64,000 nucleotides of DNA, taken from assembly GCA_029449245.1 (NCBI GenBank), contig JANATF010000004.1, positions 682,001-746,000 on the forward strand, read 5' to 3'. A program made the position numbers and the translations under genes. Of the stretch, positions 58,725 to 64,000 are shown one piece after another. Numbering within the stretch: the stretch's first letter is position 1; each line of letters begins with the position of its first letter. The notes under the pieces are model-generated. The model saw nothing but the letters and a program-made list of their open reading frames with translations, searched no databases and was not told where the DNA came from. The stretch comes from Mortierella alpina (Eukaryota; Mortierellomycota; Mortierellomycetes; Mortierellales; Mortierellaceae).

Positions 58725-59835
58725 TTGAAGCGCTCTGATTGGTTGATGTGTCAAGCCCCAAGCCAAGTCAAGTACCTGTGACTGTATTTCCACATACGTC
58801 ATCCTTATTTCCTTCATTGCCTTATTTCCCTCATCGTTACTTCCTTCCTTCTGCCTTTCCTTATTTCCCCTCATGCTCACTGCCACTGCACCACGTCTTC
58901 GGGCTCATGCCCATGCTCCCAATCCCATTTGTCCTCGGCTCCCTATCTTGAGCCGAGCCGCACCTGGCTACTTCGATTAGTCATCCACACCCCTTATCCT
59001 TGCATTGTTCCTCCGGGACCCCTGCCCAACCTAGCAGACTTAAATAGCCATAGCCAACGCGCTCAATGAAGACCTCAGATTTGGATATCTCATAGCTTTA
59101 TTGTACCCTTGTTCACTGAGTCCTGACTGACTACCCCCTTGCCCACTTTGACCTTTGACTTTGGCAACTGCTGCCCAACCCAACTGTTACCTCGTGACCC
59201 CCACAACTGCTCAACCCCCAGTACCCCGCGACAGATAGTAAGTTTCAGATTCAGCACCAGGTAGCCGCGAACGAGTCACCCAAGCCAAGGGCGCAATGGT
59301 CGATCCAGGCGTTTTTGTTCTTTTTTTAGGCTATCGGCCGCGAGAAACTCGTTTCTATGGGATGATAGAGGCCGGTGAAGGCTGGCGTGCCTGTAAATGA
59401 GCGTACGGCAAGGAAAAATGTTCTCAAATTCAGTTTTTGAATGCAGCTGGCTTGAATGACACAATGGGCGGCGCTGTGAGAGTCTGCACAACGCATGCCC
59501 CTCAGGTCAGAAAAGTACATTGGCCCGAGAAAGAAAACGAAAAAAGAACCCTCATTAGTTGTTGATGGGATTCTAATCACCAAGGCGCAACGATTCGGAG
59601 GTCAACAGGAGTTTGATGTTGCGCTTTATATTTATTTTTGGCAGCACTGCTCAGTAAGAATAACGGCAGACGCTCGGGCCTCAATCCTGGCATTCGCTCA
59701 GCCCAAAACCTCATCCCAGCCCACCATTTGGGCATATTCTCTTTACTGTTTGGCGTCGACCTTTGTAACGAAGAGCGCGTACATACCCTGTTCCTTCACA
59801 ATGTGTTGATTGTCGTGTGGAAAAAAAAAGATGAG
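58725..59835. other. Intergenic, no gene seen
   Basis: 1.1 kb between tRNA-Asp and the 3' end of the first chitin deacetylase gene. It contains loosely repeated TTATTTCC/CTTCATTG segments (58805-58875) and CCCCAACCCAACTG-like stretches (59020-59225). Open frames are short and unsupported. Confidence 0.5.
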
Positions 59836-61250
59836 CTAGGTTGTGAATGTGCCGGCGCCTTCTTTGTAGGGCTTAGGATCACCAAGACACCTTGCGATAG
59901 GCACCATGGTCAAGGCCTTGTTGGCATAGGCCAGAGGCAGAAAGCCATTGATAGCGACATCCACTTCTTCAGGGAAAACTAATAGCAACGACAGGGAAAA
60001 GAAAGATGAAGTTAGTACGGTTAGCAAAAAACATCTGCCTTTTTTTTATTCTATCTATCGCCTTACGATCGTGTTCGAGAGCTATGAACCCGGTCTTCAT
60101 GGACGGGATCTTGATCAGCCAGGTTTTGAAGGTGTCAATGACTGACTGGGGTGTGGCCAGTCTGGTTGGGGTCGTCCACTGAGAACAAGCGCACCAGTAC
60201 ATGCAAAAAAAGAAAATAGAAAGAAAACACAAACGCTCGGTGTGAATGATCAGCGCTCGCCTAGAAGTACAATTCTGTACTTGTACTGACAAGCATCCCT
60301 TCAAAGTCCATTATTACATCGTTAGTGTCAAAGCCTTGTGTCCAGATAATAGTCTTGTATCCAAGCTGTGTAGCAATGTTGCGAACGCGTGCGTCCACAT
60401 CACCTGGAAAGAAAAATAGTAGATGTTCAGCTTCTCTTTACCTGCCTTGTCGTTTTTCTTCTTTGAAAGCAATTGAACACAGGATTTTACCATAGGGAGG
60501 ACGCCAGTACAAAGGAGTGACCCCAACAACGCTGAAAATCGCCTTCTCAGTCCACTTGAGCTCAGCAACAATCTGCTCGTTCGTCAAGCTCGTCAGAGGA
60601 AAGTGGCTCCAGGTATGAATACCCAGCTGATGACCCTCAGTATAGGCACGCTTTAGCGTGGCAGGGTAGCTGACAGCACGCGATCCGACCATGAATAAAG
60701 TCGCCTTTTGATTGTGAGACATGAGGTATTCATAGAGTCGTGGCGAGTCTGGAGATGGCCCGTCTAGAAATGATGGGCAGAGTGTAATTAGCTGGCTTCT
60801 TCACGTAACTTGACACTTTTTTTCTCTTTTTTTTTTCTTTCGCTACAAAAAAAAAAATACGGTGTACAAGTTACCATCAAACGTCAACCCCCAGGTGCGG
60901 GTCTGAGGACAACTGACAATGTCGGTCGGATCCACACATTTTTGGCACGTCCACCAGCACCGTGCTGCTGGGATCGTCGCGGAATTTTCAGGGCAGACTC
61001 CATTCTCCGAGGGCGGATAGGGAGGCGTTAATGAGAAATTGACCAGTTTTGACCATGCTTGCACCTGGGGGTCTTGCGCAAACGGCACACAGTCAAGCAC
61101 AGGCCATGTTCCCTCCGCCACGGGTGCGTAGACTCTGGGGCAGTTCGTTAACTCAGAGGCACGCCTTTCGATATGAGGGTGTTCGCGCACAGGATAGCTC
61201 AACACTACAGACAATGGTGCCCAAAATGCCAAAAGTATAATCGTACGCAT
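59836..61250 (-). CDS. Chitin deacetylase (CE4), secreted, without GPI signal
   Basis: Converts cell-wall chitin to chitosan. Exons 61250-60875, 60763-60491, 60403-60318, 60178-60067 and 59978-59836 give 329 aa. Signal peptide about 1-18 (IILLAFWAPLSVVLS). A Cys-containing N-region (CWWTCQKC) precedes the NodB domain with motif 1 TFDDG (Asp125-Asp126, split by intron 1), motif 2 HTWSH (His175 and His179, metal ligands), motif 3 RPPYG, motif 4 WTQGFDTND and motif 5 LEHD. The protein stops right after KEGAGTFTT, where its tandem paralogue continues into a GPI-signal tail, so this copy is predicted to be soluble. All intron positions and phases match the paralogue at 61751-63618, showing a recent tandem duplication. 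Confidence 0.93.
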
Positions 61251-61750
61251 GGTTGATTGTTTTTTTGCTTGATCTCTTGAAAATATGGGCGAGAGCGGAT
61301 GAAAGATGAAGAGAGAGGTTTTGTTTTTTTTTGAAAAACGAGAAGAGAAGTGAAGAGAAGAGCAGACCATTAATAAGGGCTATCCATCATCAAGCTATGA
61401 CCGCTGGGCAAAGCAGTTATGGGCAGGGCAGTAAGCAAAATTAGGTCGCCAATAGCGCGTTGGTTGGTCCCAGCACTCTCCCCGGGTCCAGGCTATATTT
61501 AAAATACCCAAAACTTATCCACTCGTCTAGAAGGCCTGAAGCGCACCGCCCACCCCCTCCCACCCACCAAAAGGACTCTTTTTTTTGCTCCAGCCATATC
61601 TTTCCGGCAACCAGCTGGAGTGCCCCTGCAACATCAATTGTCTACACAGAGTGGTATATTAAAAGTTCGATCTCAATGAACACTAAAAATATATCATATA
61701 TAAATCTATGGGTGTATCTTATGCGTTGTTTTTTTTTGCTCTGCTCTGCT
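61251..61750 (-). promoter_or_regulatory. Intergenic between tandem chitin deacetylase genes
   Basis: 500 bp holding the promoter of the downstream copy and the 3' end of the upstream one. TATATTTAAAATA at about 61493-61505 is an A/T-rich candidate core-promoter element about 245 bp from the ATG at 61250. No gene. Confidence 0.5.
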
Positions 61751-63618
61751 CTAGAAGATGCCAGCGAACGCAGCCACCAGGAAGGAGCTGCCAGCCATCA
61801 GTACAGTCTGGGTTCCTGCAACAGCAAGCGACTGTCCTGCATTCGTGGGCCCTGTGCCGTTTGACACCAGCTTGAACGTGCCCGCACCTTCTTTGTAAGG
61901 CTTTGGATCGTTCAAGCACTGGGGAATGGGTTGCATGGTCAGACCCTTGGTCGAGTACGCAACGGGCAAGATACCGTTCAAAGCAACATCCACCTCCTCA
62001 GGGAAAACTAATGAGATCATAGTGTAAAAGAGAGATACAAAGCCATAATGACAACAAAAACGTCAGTCGAGCCGGTCATCTTTCCTTTTCTTTTGTAGGG
62101 CCTAAGAAGAAAAGAGAATCTTACTGTCGTGTTGAAGAACAATAAATCCAGTCTTCATGGTTGGGATCTTGGTCAACCAGCCCTTGAAGGTATCGACGAC
62201 CGATTGAGGAGTTGCAGTCTTGGCTGGGATGTGCCACTAAGTGCCAAATGAAAATGCGGTTGTAGACACAAAAAAAAAAAGAGCGGTCGAAGGTTAGTTC
62301 TGCGTTCCATAGTCATGAGAGTTAAAAGATACAAAAAACAAAAACAAACAATAGAATCACATACATCGTCAGTGTCGAATCCCTGCGTCCACATCGAAGT
62401 CTTGTAGCCAAGCTGCGTGGCAATGTAGCGGACACGAGCATCCACATCCCCTAGAAAGGACGCACAATGCGTTAAAAAAACAATTGCGCACAGACAAGGA
62501 ACATTTGAAGATCAAAAAAGTCAAACACCAGGGAGGGGGGAGGCTAGCAAGAATCTCACCGAAAGGAGGACGCCAGTAGATGGGCGTGACACCGATGGTG
62601 TCGACAATGGCCTTCTCAGTCCACTTGAGCTCTGCAACAATCTGCTCGTTCGTCAAGCTGGTCATACTTCTATGGGACCAGGTATGGATCGCAATGTGAT
62701 GGCCGTCGTTGTACGCCTGCTTCAGAGTGTTGGGGTAGCTCACGGCACGAGAACCGACAATGAAGAGAGTCGCCTTCTGGTTGTGCTCCTTGAGGTTCGC
62801 GTATAGGCGAGGTGAATCTGGAGAGGGTCCATCTATGAAGAGAACCCAGGTACGAGATAAGACCGAGATGCGTGTTTAGTTTCAGGCGAGTCGTGTGAGG
62901 AACGGGTTCGGAGTATTGGGTGAAGGGACCAACGAAAATTGCAATCCTTATTTTTTTAGCGCTAAAAGTGTGCCTCTTTCGGAGGTCATTTCATGGGTCC
63001 TCTAGCCTTCTCCTTATCATTAACTGTGTCTCGGAGAGAGAGAGGAGAGTGAGCAGAGAGCAGAGGTGTTGAAAGTCGGTGAAGGGGGGAGGGAGGGTGC
63101 AAACTGGAGCCATTCACGTCTGGTGCTATTTGGTGAAGGAGGGTATGCCACAGTGTCTTTTGTCACTGAATATAATGTTGCTGTTTTGTTTGCTTCCAGA
63201 GCTCGCTCGCTGCTCATCAGACGCCTTTCGTTCATTTACCGTCGTAGGTCAATCCCCAGGTGCCGGGGGTTGGGCATGATGTGATGTCGTCGGGTGCCTC
63301 ACACTTCTGGCATGTCCACCAGCACTGCTCCTTAGGAAGCGTGGAGGGATCTGGAGGACAGACACCGTCGGCTGACTGAGGGAAGACTGGGGCCTTTGTA
63401 AGATCCACAAGCTTCAGCCAGGCTTGTACCTGAGGGTCTTGCGTGAATGGGACACAATCGATTACTGGGTATGATCCAGCGGCGATGGGGGCATAGGTTG
63501 CAGTGCAAGTTGCGGCAGCTCGCTTCTCTAGCGCGTGTGAGTGAGCAGAGACCAGGGCCAAGGAGACGGAGAGGGAGAGGGCAGCAAAGGCTGTGAATGT
63601 AGAGCTGATGTGGACCAT
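61751..63618 (-). CDS. Chitin deacetylase (CE4), predicted GPI-anchored
   Basis: Exons 63618-63240, 62832-62560, 62450-62365, 62236-62125 and 62007-61751 give 368 aa. Signal peptide about 1-25 (FAALSLSVSLALVSA), an EKR site that could be cut by kexin, a CWWTCQKC region, and a NodB domain with TYDDG (Asp126-Asp127), HTWSH (His176/180), RPPFG, WTQGFDTDD and LQHD. After KEGAGTF the C-terminus has a Ser/Asn/Gly spacer (SNGTGPTNAG) and a final hydrophobic stretch (VLMAGSSFLVAAFAGIF), a typical GPI-attachment signal, so the enzyme is expected at the cell surface or wall. It is the paralogue of the gene at 59836-61250. Confidence 0.94.
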
Positions 63619-64000
63619 GGCTGGGGATTATACGGTAACAAAGGGCTGTTGTTTGGATGAAGCAGAAGGAATAAGAAGAAAGAAGGATGTGGAGAAGAGA
63701 AAGAAACAAGGTACATATACCCGCTCAAAAAGCTGACGAAAGTAGGGACCCGTCCAAGCAATAGGCAGTCATCCACTGCTGAGAACCTAGGCTGCGTGTG
63801 CCCGGACACACGCCCCCGACCACTATTTTTAATTGCGCTAAGAAACAAACCCTGGTATTTGGGCTTTAGGAACGACATCCATGTCAAAAAAAGTCCTTCC
63901 AGCAGGCAGAGTAAATATACTTGGGCTTAAAACTAGTCTTTGCCTGATCATTCAGGACGCACTAGCCTTGCAGGGTGCTTTCTCTCTATTTTTATCTCTA
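63619..64000 (-). promoter_or_regulatory. Promoter side of the GPI-anchored chitin deacetylase
   Basis: 382 bp to the window end. The minus strand reads GGGTATATGTACC at about 63711-63723, a possible TATA element about 95-105 bp upstream of the ATG, followed by a TTCTT/CCTTC-rich leader. No other gene seen. Confidence 0.45.

Overview
This is a 64-kb window of eukaryotic nuclear DNA, almost certainly fungal. Genes carry many short spliceosomal introns (mostly 45-110 nt, GTAAGT-type donors, CTNAY-like branch sites). Intergenic DNA is full of poly-T, TC/TG microsatellites and long pyrimidine-rich leaders. The gene set (fungal Med5, kexin, Crz1-like zinc finger, alpha-arrestin, two secreted chitin deacetylases) together with Asn/Gln/Pro-rich regulators fits an early-diverging fungus, most likely Mortierellomycota or Mucoromycota. 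That placement is an inference from protein character and was not searched. I rebuilt all gene models by hand from frame continuity across splice sites; exon lengths sum to whole codons in every complete model.

Layout. 1-7 kb: a complex I accessory subunit (NUXM-like, running off the left edge) and a full-length ABCC/MRP-type transporter, both on the minus strand. 8.5-10.4 kb: a Crz1-like C2H2 transcription factor (-). 11.7-14.9 kb: kexin (+). 15.7-21.2 kb: a housekeeping block on + with PP2A scaffold subunit A, ribosomal protein uS3 (RPS3) and GINS subunit Psf2. 24.7-27.3 kb: a Ran1/Ksp1-like kinase (+) with a very long leader and a 1-kb intron. 29.5-33.5 kb: a 1212-aa low-complexity putative DNA-binding protein (-). 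35.4-36.9 kb: a SERBP1/Stm1-family ribosome-associated protein (-). 37.7-40.8 kb: an alpha-arrestin (-). 42.4-45.3 kb: a divergent pair, a CYTH phosphohydrolase (-) and an Aha1 Hsp90 co-chaperone (+). 45.8-46.9 kb: a Lys-Pro-repeat single-pass membrane protein (-). 49.1 kb: tRNA-Gly. 50-53.2 kb: Mediator subunit Med5 (+). 53.3-56.4 kb: a tandem satellite. 57.2-58.6 kb: two inverted-repeat elements next to tRNA-Asp. 59.8-63.6 kb: two tandem chitin deacetylase genes (-).

No operon-like logic is expected. Functional themes are secretory-pathway and cell-wall work (kexin, chitin deacetylases, the Lys-Pro membrane protein), signalling and trafficking (PP2A-A, kinase, Crz1-like factor, alpha-arrestin, ABCC transporter) and core translation, replication and transcription (uS3, Stm1-like, Psf2, Med5).

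The most unusual items are an Aha1 whose C-terminus carries a basic linker and a predicted tail anchor; a 20-nt intron in the CYTH gene; GC-AG introns in two adjacent genes; decayed copies of the CYTH last-exon segment downstream of that gene; a ~575-bp satellite with higher-order structure; and three non-autonomous inverted-repeat elements.
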